Below, piece by piece: positions 34,362 through 42,660 of a DNA stretch of 64,000 bases. Positions within the stretch are counted from its first letter, which is position 1, and each line of letters starts with the position of its first letter. The DNA comes from Klenkia marina (GTDB lineage: Bacteria; Actinomycetota; Actinomycetes; Mycobacteriales; Geodermatophilaceae), in NCBI RefSeq assembly GCF_900101025.1, contig NZ_FMUH01000009.1, positions 17,458 to 81,457 of the forward strand, given 5' to 3'. The notes below the pieces were generated by a model. It made no database searches, had not been told where the DNA came from, and worked only from the letters and a program-made list of their open reading frames with translations. Both the position numbers and the translations under genes were made by a program.

Positions 34362-35426
34362 CTAGTCCGGTGAGGCGGAGGAGGGGTAAGTCGGCAATGC
34401 CGCTAGCGCGTCTGTCGGCGCCCCCTCCTCATAATCGACACGCTTGCCTGCCTGCCGGGCGACGTAGTCAAAGCCGTTACGGTCCAGGCTCGTTGTTCCC
34501 AGGATCCCTCTCGTCGGAAGACCACGGACGTACTCGTGAAAGTGCGGTCGTTCTCCGCTGAGCTCTGCGATGTACTGCACGAGCAATCGGGCTGCGATCG
34601 GCGCAGCGGGATGCAGCAAGGGAGACAGACAGGCGTGCAGCGCTTGAACCTCGGCGAACGCATCCTCGCCGAGTTGGAACAGCTCTATTTCCTCGTCCGA
34701 CTCGCGAACGTCCCGGCGGACAGCGGCGTTCGCGCGACTCGCTGCAAAGACGTCCTTTTCGAGATACGCGGAGGCTTCCGACTCCGGCCTTGCGTTGGAG
34801 CCCTCGGCCAGCCTTGCTGTCATCCGTAGTGACACCAGCCCACGCACTCCATGCTGGAATGCGTTGCGCATCGAGTAGATGATTCGATACCCGAAGCTGC
34901 GGTCGTAAACTCTCGAGAAGGCGGCCGCCACCTGAGCCTTTAGGTTGTCATCGCCTGTGCGATTAACCTGCGCTGTCACGTACTCGTGGTACAGCTTGAG
35001 CGCCGTGCTGTAGTTGATAATCCGATACTCGATAATCTGTGGCATCCACTCGTTAGGCCTGGGTTGTTCACGCAGTTGTCGCAGCAACTCCTCGCGCGCG
35101 TTACGAAGATCGCCCCAGGCGAACGACGGGAAACCGTCGAGTCCACGGGTGAAGCGGTAGATATCACGATGGGCTGCAATTGCCTCATCCCATTCATCGG
35201 CGCTCAGCTCGCGGACCTCTATCCATCTCATCTGGCCCGGCTCAGTCCACTCATGCCGGTAGAGGGCACGCACGATCTCCACCTGCGGCTGCCCCTCGCT
35301 GTTGGTGGGCAGCATGGCGCGGAAATCAGCCGGCAACTGGGCTAAGGCCTCCGCAAGTGCTGCCGGGACCTCAGCAAGCTCACCGTCGCCGTTCATCCAG
35401 CCAGCGTGACATCGGTCGGTGGACAA
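34362..35426 (-). CDS. HEPN-like protein of 354 residues
   Basis: Not a family I can name. Helical throughout. YRIIYSMRNAFQHGVRG has R187-N-x3-H192, the canonical RNxxxH of HEPN ribonucleases, preceded by a helix IINYSTALKLYHEYVTAQVN. Such a motif in an accessory protein suggests an RNase toxin or phage-defence effector. Start at ATG 35426 or, more likely to judge from the sequence, ATG 35396 (MNGDGELAEVP). Base composition is similar to the preceding gene. Confidence 0.7.
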   Translation of the reverse strand: MSTDRCHAGWMNGDGELAEVPAALAEALAQLPADFRAMLPTNSEGQPQVEIVRALYRHEWTEPGQMRWIEVRELSADEWDEAIAAHRDIYRFTRGLDGFPSFAWGDLRNAREELLRQLREQPRPNEWMPQIIEYRIINYSTALKLYHEYVTAQVNRTGDDNLKAQVAAAFSRVYDRSFGYRIIYSMRNAFQHGVRGLVSLRMTARLAEGSNARPESEASAYLEKDVFAASRANAAVRRDVRESDEEIELFQLGEDAFAEVQALHACLSPLLHPAAPIAARLLVQYIAELSGERPHFHEYVRGLPTRGILGTTSLDRNGFDYVARQAGKRVDYEEGAPTDALAALPTYPSSASPD

Positions 35427-35541
35427 CTGAGCTCGGCGCGTCGACAGCTGGTCCCTGGGGGGTCTACGCGTAGAGCGATCGACCTCGGTAGGCGACGCTC
35501 GCCACCGGGCGTCTGGGATAGCTGCCGGCTTGGCAGGGATG

Positions 35542-35563
35542 CAACATAAAAGACGTTATGTTG
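35542..35563. promoter_or_regulatory. palindrome overlapping the promoter of the TIGR02391-like gene
   Basis: CAACATAA-aagacg-TTATGTTG, a perfect 8-bp inverted repeat five bases before the ATG at 35569. Strikingly AT-rich for this genome; a probable operator or start-site hairpin. Confidence 0.5.
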
Positions 35564-35568
35564 TACTC

Positions 35569-36291
35569 ATGGACATCGCGTGGGCGCTCGATGAGCTTGG
35601 GATCTTTGAGCGGATGACTGTGCTCACTAACAACAGCCGAGGCGGGTTCGTCACCAGTAGCAGCTCGACCGCCAGTCCCGATGGGGACGTCGCCGCCGCG
35701 GCCGCGGTGGTCGAGCAGATCCTCGACCGCGTCATCGCCGACTGGCGGACCACGATCGAGCTCCGGTCGTCGAACCGATGGACCCGACACCGCGAGGCGA
35801 CCCTTCGTGCCATCACGATCTTGCGCCGCCAGGAGGAGCTTCGCGAGAAGCTCGGGGACAACGCGCCCACCCTGGACGCCAGCCGCCTGCACCCGTGGGC
35901 CTGGGACGGTGCCCGCTCGATGTGGGGCAGCCGGCAGTACGCCCAGGCAGTGGTCGACGCTCTGAAGAAGGTCAACGCCGAGGCTCAGCTGAAGGTCGGC
36001 CGCCGCGACGTCAGCGAGACCGACCTGTTCAACCAGCTGTTCAGCCTGGACGCCCCGAAAGCGGACAGGCCGCGGCTGCGCCTGATGCCTGATGACGGCA
36101 GCGACACCTACTCCAGCGTGCACCGCGGCGCCCGGTCGCTGGCCGAGGGCCTGTTTGCCGGCGTCCGCAACCGGCTCAGCCACGAGGTCACCGAGAGCCC
36201 CGCCGAGGAGCAGCACGCCCTGGAGCAGCTGGCCGCGGTCAGCGTGCTGGCCCGCTGGGTCGACGACGCAGAGGTGGTGACGGCGCCGTGA
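35569..36291 (+). CDS. TIGR02391/Ymh-like HEPN protein
   Basis: 240 residues. The C-terminal domain reads LHPWAWDGARSMWGSRQYAQ, NQLFSLD and GARSLAEGLFAGVRNRLSHE, which matches the TIGR02391 (Hypoth_Ymh) pattern, a HEPN-superfamily domain with R200-N-x3-H205. The N-terminal 100 residues are less conserved. ATG 35569 is favoured by the family start and the palindrome just upstream. Its stop overlaps the GTG start of the tyrosine recombinase (GTGA), so both are one operon. Likely a ribonuclease or RNA-binding defence protein; substrate unknown. Confidence 0.8.
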   Translation: MDIAWALDELGIFERMTVLTNNSRGGFVTSSSSTASPDGDVAAAAAVVEQILDRVIADWRTTIELRSSNRWTRHREATLRAITILRRQEELREKLGDNAPTLDASRLHPWAWDGARSMWGSRQYAQAVVDALKKVNAEAQLKVGRRDVSETDLFNQLFSLDAPKADRPRLRLMPDDGSDTYSSVHRGARSLAEGLFAGVRNRLSHEVTESPAEEQHALEQLAAVSVLARWVDDAEVVTAP

Positions 36292-37268
36292 GCGCTGAAC
36301 TGGCCCCGGCGTTCTCCTCCGCGGTGGTCGTCGCACCGCGTGCAGCTCCGGTGCCGGTCACCCCCGCCGAGGCGACCCGGCTGTCGACGGTCGATGACCT
36401 GGTGCGGGGGTTCTTGCTGTCCAAGCGATCGGCCACCACCCGCGCCGCCTACACCGCCGACCTGGCCTCCTGGCTGCACTGGTGCACCCAGCTCGAGCTC
36501 GACCCGCTGCGCGCCGGCATCCACCACGCCGACGCCTACCTCCGAATGCTCACCGAGGTCGGCGACCCCCGCACCGGCCACACCCTCGCCGCCGCCTCCG
36601 TCGCTCGGCGCACCTCAGCCGTCCACGGCTTCTATCGCTACGCCGCCCGCCACAGTGCTGTCGCCGGCTCGCCGTTCACCGGCATCACCCGGCCCGCGGT
36701 CGACGAGGAATCCATGACTTCCGGGCTTACCCGCGACGAGGTCCATGCCCTGTTCGCCGCTGCCCGCGCCCACTCCCCCCGCTCCGAGGCCCTGATCAAG
36801 CTGCTCGTGCTCAACGGGCTGCGAGTGTCCGAGGCTTTGGGCGCACGAGTGGAAGACCTGGACCACGACCAGGGGCACCGGGTGCTGCGGATTCGCCGCA
36901 AGGGCGGCCGCCGAGCCCGAGTGCCGCTGACCCCCGACGTGCAGCACGCCCTCGCCGGCGCCATCGGCGAGCGCACCGCCGGCCCACTGTTCGCCACCAG
37001 CAGCGGCCGCGCCCTGGACCGCACCGCAGCCTGGAGACTGCTGCGCCGGCTCGCAGCCGACGCCGGCCTACCGGCCGCCGGCCGGATCAGCCCACACTCT
37101 GCCCGGCACACCTATGCCACCACCGCCCTAGACGCCGGCGTCGCCCTTCGGGACGTGCAGGACTCCATGGGCCACCGAGACCCCCGCACCACCCGGCTCT
37201 ACGACCGGACCCGCGCCAACCACACCCGCAATGCCACCTACGCCGTCGCCGCCGCACTCGCGGACTAG
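36288..37268 (+). CDS. tyrosine recombinase (XerC/XerD-like integrase)
   Basis: 326 residues. The N-terminal SAM-like DNA-binding domain (TRAAYTADLASWLHWCTQLE) is followed by the catalytic domain with the conserved residues in NGLRVSEAL (Arg), SPHSARHTYA (His-x-x-Arg), MGHRDPRTTRLY (His and nucleophile Tyr). It can integrate or excise DNA at specific sites. Translationally coupled to the HEPN-like gene. A strong terminator follows. It may mobilise the element, or only the accessory cassette; the att sites are not identified, but the 55-bp intergenic repeats are candidates. Confidence 0.92.
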   Translation: MSAELAPAFSSAVVVAPRAAPVPVTPAEATRLSTVDDLVRGFLLSKRSATTRAAYTADLASWLHWCTQLELDPLRAGIHHADAYLRMLTEVGDPRTGHTLAAASVARRTSAVHGFYRYAARHSAVAGSPFTGITRPAVDEESMTSGLTRDEVHALFAAARAHSPRSEALIKLLVLNGLRVSEALGARVEDLDHDQGHRVLRIRRKGGRRARVPLTPDVQHALAGAIGERTAGPLFATSSGRALDRTAAWRLLRRLAADAGLPAAGRISPHSARHTYATTALDAGVALRDVQDSMGHRDPRTTRLYDRTRANHTRNATYAVAAALAD

Positions 37269-37293
37269 CCGTGATCTGTCTGGTAGGAAACAC

Positions 37294-37330
37294 GCAGGGC
37301 CCCCCGCAATTGAGGTGCGGGGGGCCCTGC
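37294..37330 (+). terminator. terminator after the recombinase
   Basis: GCAGGGCCCCCCGCA - 7-base loop - TGCGGGGGGCCCTGC, a perfect 15-bp stem. Confidence 0.8.
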
Positions 37331-37351
37331 TGTTCAGGTGGCGAGGCGGGG

Positions 37352-37561
37352 CTAGCCCTGCTCGGTCACGCTGGTGCTGGGGTGCCGGGCTGCAGCGGCG
37401 CTGGAGATGAAGTGCCCGGTGATGGCGCTGCGGTGGTGGGTGCCGCTGCTGCGGTTGGCCCCGGATCCGCTCTCGGTGACCGAGGTGCGGGGATGCCGGG
37501 CGGCAGCGGCGCTGGAGATGTAGCGCCCGGAGATGGCGCTGCGGTGGTGGCCCTTGGCCAT
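37352..37561 (-). CDS. microprotein with two copies of the HHRSAI(S/T)G motif
   Basis: 69 residues consisting of a duplicated unit: HHRSAISGRYISSAAAARHP and HHRSAITGHFISSAAAARHP, each followed by (R/S)TSVTE. AAAGGAAC at ideal distance fixes the ATG at 37561. Small proteins with one such unit are common on actinobacterial and phage DNA and are sometimes misnamed multidrug transporters; the function is unknown. Very basic and His-rich, so nucleic-acid or metal binding is conceivable. Confidence 0.75.
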   Translation of the reverse strand: MAKGHHRSAISGRYISSAAAARHPRTSVTESGSGANRSSGTHHRSAITGHFISSAAAARHPSTSVTEQG

Positions 37562-37623
37562 GTTCTTGTTCCTTTCGGTTCGAGACATCCCCGGGTGGGA
37601 GCCTCGGTCTGGGGGTGCCGGCG

Positions 37624-38841
37624 CTAGGCGGCCTTGCGGTGGCGCAGCGCCTGGCGGTGATGGTCGGCGACGGCCTTGGTGGCCATCAGTGCGCCGATGT
37701 CGATGCGGGTGATGGCTGGGTTGCGTTGCCGGGTGGCGGCGAGGCGGGCAGCGAGGTCGAGGGCCTCATCGGCGTGGGCCGCCAGCCGGTTCCACCCCCA
37801 GGAGGGGCGGGAGATGCGCTGCTGCTGGAGCAGGCTGGTCTTCCGGCTGATCAGGGCGTGGGTGCGGGCATCGCCGAGCAGGGATTCCCGCCCCATCGGG
37901 CAGCACCCCGGGTCGGGGCAGATGACCCTGGCCATGAGCCGGCGATCAGTGCTGATGGCCACCACGGTGCGCTTGGGCACCGACCTGTTGAGCTGCCGGA
38001 TGAAGACCCCGCGCGGCCCGCGGGGCGCATTCGGGTCTGGTGCAGTACGACGGTTGGTCATGGCGACGCGCAAGTCGCACCGTTCCCTGCGACCGATCCC
38101 GGTCTCGTAGCCTGCGGCTCCTCCGGCGACGGAGACGTCTCCGAGCACTCCTTGCTGCCAGGCCGTCACCGGTGCGATGCGGGCGAGCCGGTGCATGGTG
38201 GCCAGGTAGTCGGCCAGCCGTTGTGCGGGATGGGCTCCCTGGTCGACCTTGCTGGCGGCCAACGCGATCTCCTGCACCCCCAGGGCCTCGACGCCAGTGG
38301 CCAGCGGCTCGATCACGGCGGGCCAGGTCGGACGGTGCAGCAGCCGCCAGCCCATGGCGACGACGGCGATAACCGGGACGTGGATCTGTTGCGCGGCCAG
38401 GTAGCGGTGGGTGGCCGCCCATAAAGCCAGCTGGACCTGCAGCCATCCGTCGGTCGCGGACTCGATGTGCACGTAGGGGGCCAGAATGGCGCTGGCCCCG
38501 TGCTGCAGCTGGAACTCCACGCAGGTAGCCACCACCTGGTCGACCCGGGTCGGGTTGAGCAGGTCGGCCGGGGTGGCGATCGCGGCCTCGGCGTAGGGAA
38601 GGGCGGCCCACGAGTCGCCGGGGTGCTGGTAGTCCTGCAGGTAGTAGGTCTGCGGGTCGATGAGCATCGGGATGCCCGCCACCTGGGCCAGCTGGACGAT
38701 CTCAGCCTTGCGCGGAGCCAGGTGAGCGTCGACGACCACCCGGTGCGGTGCAGCCGGTCCCGCGCCAGCCCCGTGCGCGCCCAGTACGCGCCGCAGCAGC
38801 GCGATGTCGTCACCGCCGATGCGGACCGTGAGCTCAGCCAT
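37624..38841 (-). CDS. unknown protein, possible TIM-barrel enzyme, divergent from RES-Xre
   Basis: 405 residues from ATG 38841 after GAAGGGAG. Repeated strand-helix units (IPMLIDPQTYYLQDYQHPG, ASAILAPYVHIES, VPVIAVVAMGWRLL, GVQEIALAASKVDQGAHPAQ) suggest an alpha/beta barrel. A Cys cluster CPDPGCCPMG near residue 305 could bind zinc or iron. The pattern is loosely like tRNA-guanine transglycosylase relatives, but I cannot confirm that. It shares its promoter region with the toxin-antitoxin pair at 38957-39945, with a tandem 12-bp repeat between them. Confidence 0.7.
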   Translation of the reverse strand: MAELTVRIGGDDIALLRRVLGAHGAGAGPAAPHRVVVDAHLAPRKAEIVQLAQVAGIPMLIDPQTYYLQDYQHPGDSWAALPYAEAAIATPADLLNPTRVDQVVATCVEFQLQHGASAILAPYVHIESATDGWLQVQLALWAATHRYLAAQQIHVPVIAVVAMGWRLLHRPTWPAVIEPLATGVEALGVQEIALAASKVDQGAHPAQRLADYLATMHRLARIAPVTAWQQGVLGDVSVAGGAAGYETGIGRRERCDLRVAMTNRRTAPDPNAPRGPRGVFIRQLNRSVPKRTVVAISTDRRLMARVICPDPGCCPMGRESLLGDARTHALISRKTSLLQQQRISRPSWGWNRLAAHADEALDLAARLAATRQRNPAITRIDIGALMATKAVADHHRQALRHRKAA

Positions 38842-38874
38842 GAGCGCTCCCTTCCTCGACCCGAAGCATACACA

Positions 38875-38898
38875 GATACGCAACTCGATGCGCAACTA
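38875..38898. repeat. tandem 12-bp repeat between divergent operons
   Basis: GATACGCAACTC followed directly by GATGCGCAACTA (10 of 12 identical). Probable operator for the Xre antitoxin, controlling both directions. A TAGGCT -10 element for the antitoxin gene lies near 38922. Confidence 0.5.
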
Positions 38899-38956
38899 GA
38901 CCCGAAAGGTAGACCGCGATAGGCTATGCACATATCGCCCGAGGGAGGGCAGTCCC

Positions 38957-39343
38957 ATGGAGGAGAACCGCATGCAGCATCAAGTGGCCACACCGTCCGA
39001 CGATCAGGTGTCGTACTCCGAGACCTATCCGCGGATCGTCAGCCTGGTCACTGAAGTTGGAATCACCCAGGGCCAGCTGGGCCAAGCCGTGGGCTCCAGC
39101 CTGCGCACCGTGCAGAACTGGGCCGGCGGCGACACCGCACCCAACGGCGTCAAGCTCCAGCGCCTGCTCGACCTGAAGTTCCTCGTCGAGGAGCTGCAGA
39201 CCGCCTACACCGAGGAGGGGATTGCTATCTGGCTCAACTCGCGCAACCGCAACCTGTCCGGGCAGCGACCCATCGACCTGCTGGTCGCCGGCAACATCGA
39301 TGAGGTGCTGGCCGAAGCCCAGCGCGTATCGGGGGCTATGTAG
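38957..39343 (+). CDS. Xre/MbcA-type antitoxin of a RES toxin
   Basis: 128 residues. An HTH (ITQGQLGQAVGSSLRTVQNW) is followed by a C-terminal domain of the antitoxin Xre/MbcA/ParS type (IAIWLNSRNRNLSGQRPIDL, then an ending IDEVLAEAQRVSG). It neutralises the RES toxin encoded two bases downstream and represses the operon. GGGAGGG precedes the ATG. Confidence 0.9.
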   Translation: MEENRMQHQVATPSDDQVSYSETYPRIVSLVTEVGITQGQLGQAVGSSLRTVQNWAGGDTAPNGVKLQRLLDLKFLVEELQTAYTEEGIAIWLNSRNRNLSGQRPIDLLVAGNIDEVLAEAQRVSGAM

Positions 39344-39345
39344 TC

Positions 39346-39945
39346 ATGACCACCACGGCCGCTCAGCTGTCCAGCGCACCCACCGCTCAGGTCACCGGCA
39401 TCTGGCAGCGTCACGTGCCAGCCCGCTTCTCGCACACAGGCCTGCAGGGCCGTCGCAGTGCCGGCCGCTGGGGGACTCGCAACGGGTTCCCGGTGCTCTA
39501 TCTGGGCAAGCCAGAGCAGTCCGTGGTGATCGAGGCCTACCGCCACCTGGTCGACCCCGTCGAGGACCCCATGCCCCCGGGCTCCTTCGTCCCCCGCATG
39601 CTCATCACCGCCAGCGTGGAGGTCGACAACGTCCTGGACCTCAGGACCGCTGGTGGCCGGGCAGCTGCCGGATTGACGATGGCTGAGCTGCAGAGCGCGA
39701 CCTCCGACCGGGAGGCCTACCGACAGTGTCAGCTAGTGGCACAGCTGGCCCATCAGCTCCGCTATCACGGCATCGTCGCCCCAGCGGCCACCAAGGTCGG
39801 GGAGACCCTGGCGCTGTTCACCGATGTAGTGCCTGCAAACCAGCAACCGGTCCACCTGGCGGACGAACACTGGGACACCCTGCCCCAGGACCCGCGCAAC
39901 CCCGGCCAGCGTCGACTGCGTCTGATCGGTCCCTCGGACACCTGA
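39346..39945 (+). CDS. RES-domain toxin (NAD-consuming, MbcT-like)
   Basis: 199 residues. WQRHVPARFSHTGLQGRRSA, GRWGTRNGFPVLYLG and SVVIEAYRHLV are the RES signature segments, with the Arg, Tyr and Glu that form the active site. RES toxins of this type degrade NAD+ (MbcT phosphorolyses it). Length is usual for the family. Second gene of the operon. Confidence 0.9.
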   Translation: MTTTAAQLSSAPTAQVTGIWQRHVPARFSHTGLQGRRSAGRWGTRNGFPVLYLGKPEQSVVIEAYRHLVDPVEDPMPPGSFVPRMLITASVEVDNVLDLRTAGGRAAAGLTMAELQSATSDREAYRQCQLVAQLAHQLRYHGIVAPAATKVGETLALFTDVVPANQQPVHLADEHWDTLPQDPRNPGQRRLRLIGPSDT

Positions 39946-40119
39946 TCTCCAGGAAGGTCGTGCCCGCAGCCCCCTTGCGTGCCGACTTCGACCTACTCGA
40001 GCGCCGCGATAACTCACCCCGGGCCGGCCCTGCATCTGCAACGGTGCGGGGCCGGTCCCGCGACGTAGGTGCTGGCCGGCATTGGCTGCGCCCGCGGCAC
40101 GGGTCATCAGACTGACGAG

Positions 40120-40399
40120 ATGAGCACCGCCGAGCTGCCGCCCGGCCCCGCCGGCCCTCCTCTGGAGCTGTCCGCGACGGTGACCGTGCCTTTCCCGGGC
40201 TCGAGCGCGCCACCGTCGCCTTGCGTGGTCGGCTGCGCGCCGATCGTGATGACTAGGCGCTACCGCCGGTTCCGTCCTCCTGCTGGACCGAAAAACCCTG
40301 ACTGTCGACGGGCCCGAGGTCGGCGTCGACCCCGACGACCGCAGCTAGTTTGTCTACACCGCGCCCGTCACCACCCACCCCTGCGGGCGGTGGACTGAG
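40120..40399 (+). pseudogene. decayed copy of the small gene at 30814
   Basis: Reading with two frameshifts, the segment gives TVTVPFPG, then LERATVALRGRLRADRDD, then LDRKTLTVDGPEVGVDPDD, stop, FVYTA. These align with LPFDNLEQATVALQGHL, MDWDTLTVDGPTQQTDPGG and WFTYTG of the intact gene. The Trp codon of the intact gene is TAG at 40346-40348 here. A clear inactivated paralogue at the edge of the element. Confidence 0.7.
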
Positions 40400-40594
40400 T
40401 CTTCGAGCACGGACCGGCGGAGCCCCCGGGGGCGAGGCACGGCAGCTCGGTCACGACCCGGACCGGGCGGCACCTGCTGTCGGATCACAAGCTGGCGTGA
40501 TGGGGTTTATGGGCCGTTGATTTCAGAACGGGTTTTGGTCCTTCCCCCGCGATCATGGATCTGGCGCTTTCTCGTTAGGCGACAGCTCGGCTGA

Positions 40595-40626
40595 GTCGTG
40601 TCACAGACGGGGGTTTGTGACACGAC
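40595..40626. repeat. perfect inverted repeat before the GNAT gene
   Basis: GTCGTGTCACA-gacgggggtt-TGTGACACGAC, 11 bp on each side. It ends nine bases before the predicted ATG. Candidate operator or a remnant mobile-element end. Otherwise 40400-40594 shows no gene. Confidence 0.55.
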
Positions 40627-40635
40627 GGGCCAAAC

Positions 40636-41181
40636 ATGTTGTGGCGCAGCCCTAGCGCCTGCATCGTGCTCCGGGTGCTGATCCGCAGAGAGACCCCGAA
40701 CGACCGCGACGCCGTACACGCTGTCCACAACGCCGCGTTCGCCACCGAGGACGGATCGGTCGCGTTTGAGGCAACCCTGGTCGACGCCCTACGCGCCGCC
40801 GGAGACGTCATCCCAGCGCTGTCCCTGGTCGCCGAACGGGACGGCGCGGTCGTGGGGCACGTTCTCGGCAGCCGTGCGCAGCTCGCCGGCGCAACCTCGG
40901 TGGGCCTCGCGCCCCTGGGGGTCTTCCCCGACATGCAAGGGACCGGCATCGGCAGCGCGCTCATGCACGCTGTACTCGCGGCAGCTGACCCCCTCGACTT
41001 TCCCGAAGCCGTCCTTCTGGGAGACACCGGGTACTACCGGCGATTCGGCTTCCGCCCCGCCGAACCGCTGGGCATCAAGGCATCCGACCCGTCGTGGGCT
41101 GACCACTTCCAGGTACGGACCCTCCAGGCGTGGAGCGGCGAGCCCGGCGACTTCCACTACGCACCGGCCTTCGGCATCTGA
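40636..41181 (+). CDS. GNAT-family N-acetyltransferase (YhbS-like)
   Basis: Up to 181 residues. GVFPDMQGTGIGSALMHAVL is the acetyl-CoA binding motif A, and LLGDTGYYRRFGFRPA is motif B as in YhbS-type enzymes. Start uncertain: ATG 40636, or GTG 40666 or 40675, where the family-like RVLIRRETPND begins. Substrate unknown. Upstream inverted repeat at 40595. Confidence 0.82.
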   Translation: MLWRSPSACIVLRVLIRRETPNDRDAVHAVHNAAFATEDGSVAFEATLVDALRAAGDVIPALSLVAERDGAVVGHVLGSRAQLAGATSVGLAPLGVFPDMQGTGIGSALMHAVLAAADPLDFPEAVLLGDTGYYRRFGFRPAEPLGIKASDPSWADHFQVRTLQAWSGEPGDFHYAPAFGI

Positions 41182-41231
41182 CAGCGCCCAGCCCGAATAA
41201 GGTCACCCCTCTCGGCCTCGCCAGGAGTTGG

Positions 41232-41286
41232 ATGTGAACCTGGTTCTGGGCCCGATTCGGTAGGACCGCACACCGGGGTTTGTTGT
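41232..41286 (+). repeat. intergenic 55-bp repeat, copy B
   Basis: From GTTCTGGGCCCGATTCGGTA on it matches copy D at 34 of 38 positions; the first 12 bases are shifted by an insertion. It includes the dyad TCGGT-AGG-ACCG. Lies in the 480-base gene-free stretch 41182-41664 between the element and the LysR module; nothing else is seen there. Confidence 0.7.
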
Positions 41287-41664
41287 CCGCACTGACTGCA
41301 CTGCGACACGGGTTGCGGTGTGTGCTCCGGGAAGTCAGTGGGGCGGGACGACGCGCACCGGGGTGGCCCTGGTGTCCAGGGGTCGTCGACCAGGGCAGGC
41401 AATGGGCTGGCCCGGTCTCGGGGGGTGGGTGGCCACGACGACCGTGCAAGCGTGCCGATCGTGACGGGGCCGGCAACGCCGGATGCGAGGTGCGCCGACC
41501 CCTGCGCACCGCCGTCCCGGCACCGGTGCGTCGGGGTCGGACACCAGCTCTGGGCACTGGTCGGGTGGTCCATGGTCGAGCGGTCCTCTCCCGTTGTCCG
41601 GGGGTCCGTCAGCCCTGGAGGACGGTTCAGGCGTCGCGATCTCGGCGGCGTTCCATCGCCGGGC

Positions 41665-42660
41665 TCAGCGGTGGTCCTGCCGACTGGCGTGTGTCACCCC
41701 GCCCGCGTCACTCTTCCTCCGCGGTCCGGGCGGGTGGACTCGTGCGGTCGCCGTGGCCACGAGGTCGCGGGCCGGGCCGGCGGGGGGTCGGTCGGTGGGC
41801 CCCACCCACACGGCCCGCAACCGTCGGCGCAGGTCCACCCCGGTGACGCCGATGGCGACCAACCGGCCGTCGCGCAGGTCACCGGCCACCGCCAGTCGGG
41901 GCAGGACGGCCGGGCCGAGCCCGGCCCGGACGGACTCCCGGACGGCGGTCGCGGTGCTGAGCTCGAGCACCGGCGTCGGGCCCGGGGGGCCCAGGGCCTG
42001 CTCGAGAGCGGTGCGGGTGCCCGAGCCGACCTCGCGGGTGACGAGCGGGGTGCGGGCCAGCAGGGCGGCGGCCACCGGCCGTCGCCGACGGGCCCAGGGG
42101 TGGTCCGGAGCGACGACGAGCACCAGGTCGTCGGTGCCCACCACGACCTGGGAGAGGTCGGCCAGGGGGTCCGGTCCCTCGACGAGACCCACGTCCACTG
42201 CCCCGGCGCGAACCAGGTCGGCCACGGCGGCGCTGTTGGTGGCCGTCAAGGTGATCTGCTCGACGCCCCCGTGCGCCCGCAGGGCGGCCAGCCACCCCGG
42301 GACCAGGTGCTCGGCCACGGTCATGCTCGCCGCCAACCGCAATCGCGCCGATCCCCGGTGACGAAGTGCGGTCAGCCCGGCGTCCAGGTCGGTGGCGGCC
42401 TCGACCACGCGGGCCGCCCAGGCGGCGAACGCAGTCCCGGCGTCGGTGAGTCCGGTGCCGCGGGCCCGGCGATCGAGCACGGCGACGCCCACCTGCCGCT
42501 CGAGGGTGCGCAGCCGGGCCGAGGCGGCCTGCTGGCTGACACCGTGCCGGCGCCCCGCGGCGCCGATGCTGCCGGTGGCCACCACGTCCAACAACAGTTC
42601 CAACGCCCCCAGCTCGGGCACGTGCGGACTCAGCGGCACGCCGTCAGCTCCGGCAGCCAT
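41665..42660 (-). CDS. LysR-family transcription regulator
   Basis: 331 residues. N-terminal winged HTH (ELLLDVVATGSIGAAGRRHG, SQQAASARLRTLERQVG) followed by a periplasmic-binding-like effector domain. ATG 42660. LysR proteins usually control a divergent neighbour; here the best candidate is the TDT-family exporter gene two genes away, as in CysB-like control of sulfur genes (inference). Its start overlaps the end of the upstream UDG-like gene by 31 bases. Confidence 0.88.
   Translation of the reverse strand: MAAGADGVPLSPHVPELGALELLLDVVATGSIGAAGRRHGVSQQAASARLRTLERQVGVAVLDRRARGTGLTDAGTAFAAWAARVVEAATDLDAGLTALRHRGSARLRLAASMTVAEHLVPGWLAALRAHGGVEQITLTATNSAAVADLVRAGAVDVGLVEGPDPLADLSQVVVGTDDLVLVVAPDHPWARRRRPVAAALLARTPLVTREVGSGTRTALEQALGPPGPTPVLELSTATAVRESVRAGLGPAVLPRLAVAGDLRDGRLVAIGVTGVDLRRRLRAVWVGPTDRPPAGPARDLVATATARVHPPGPRRKSDAGGVTHASRQDHR

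Noticed and set aside
35542..35563. Palindrome as part of a CRISPR repeat
   Set aside because: Single copy, no spacers; no CRISPR array or cas gene in the window.
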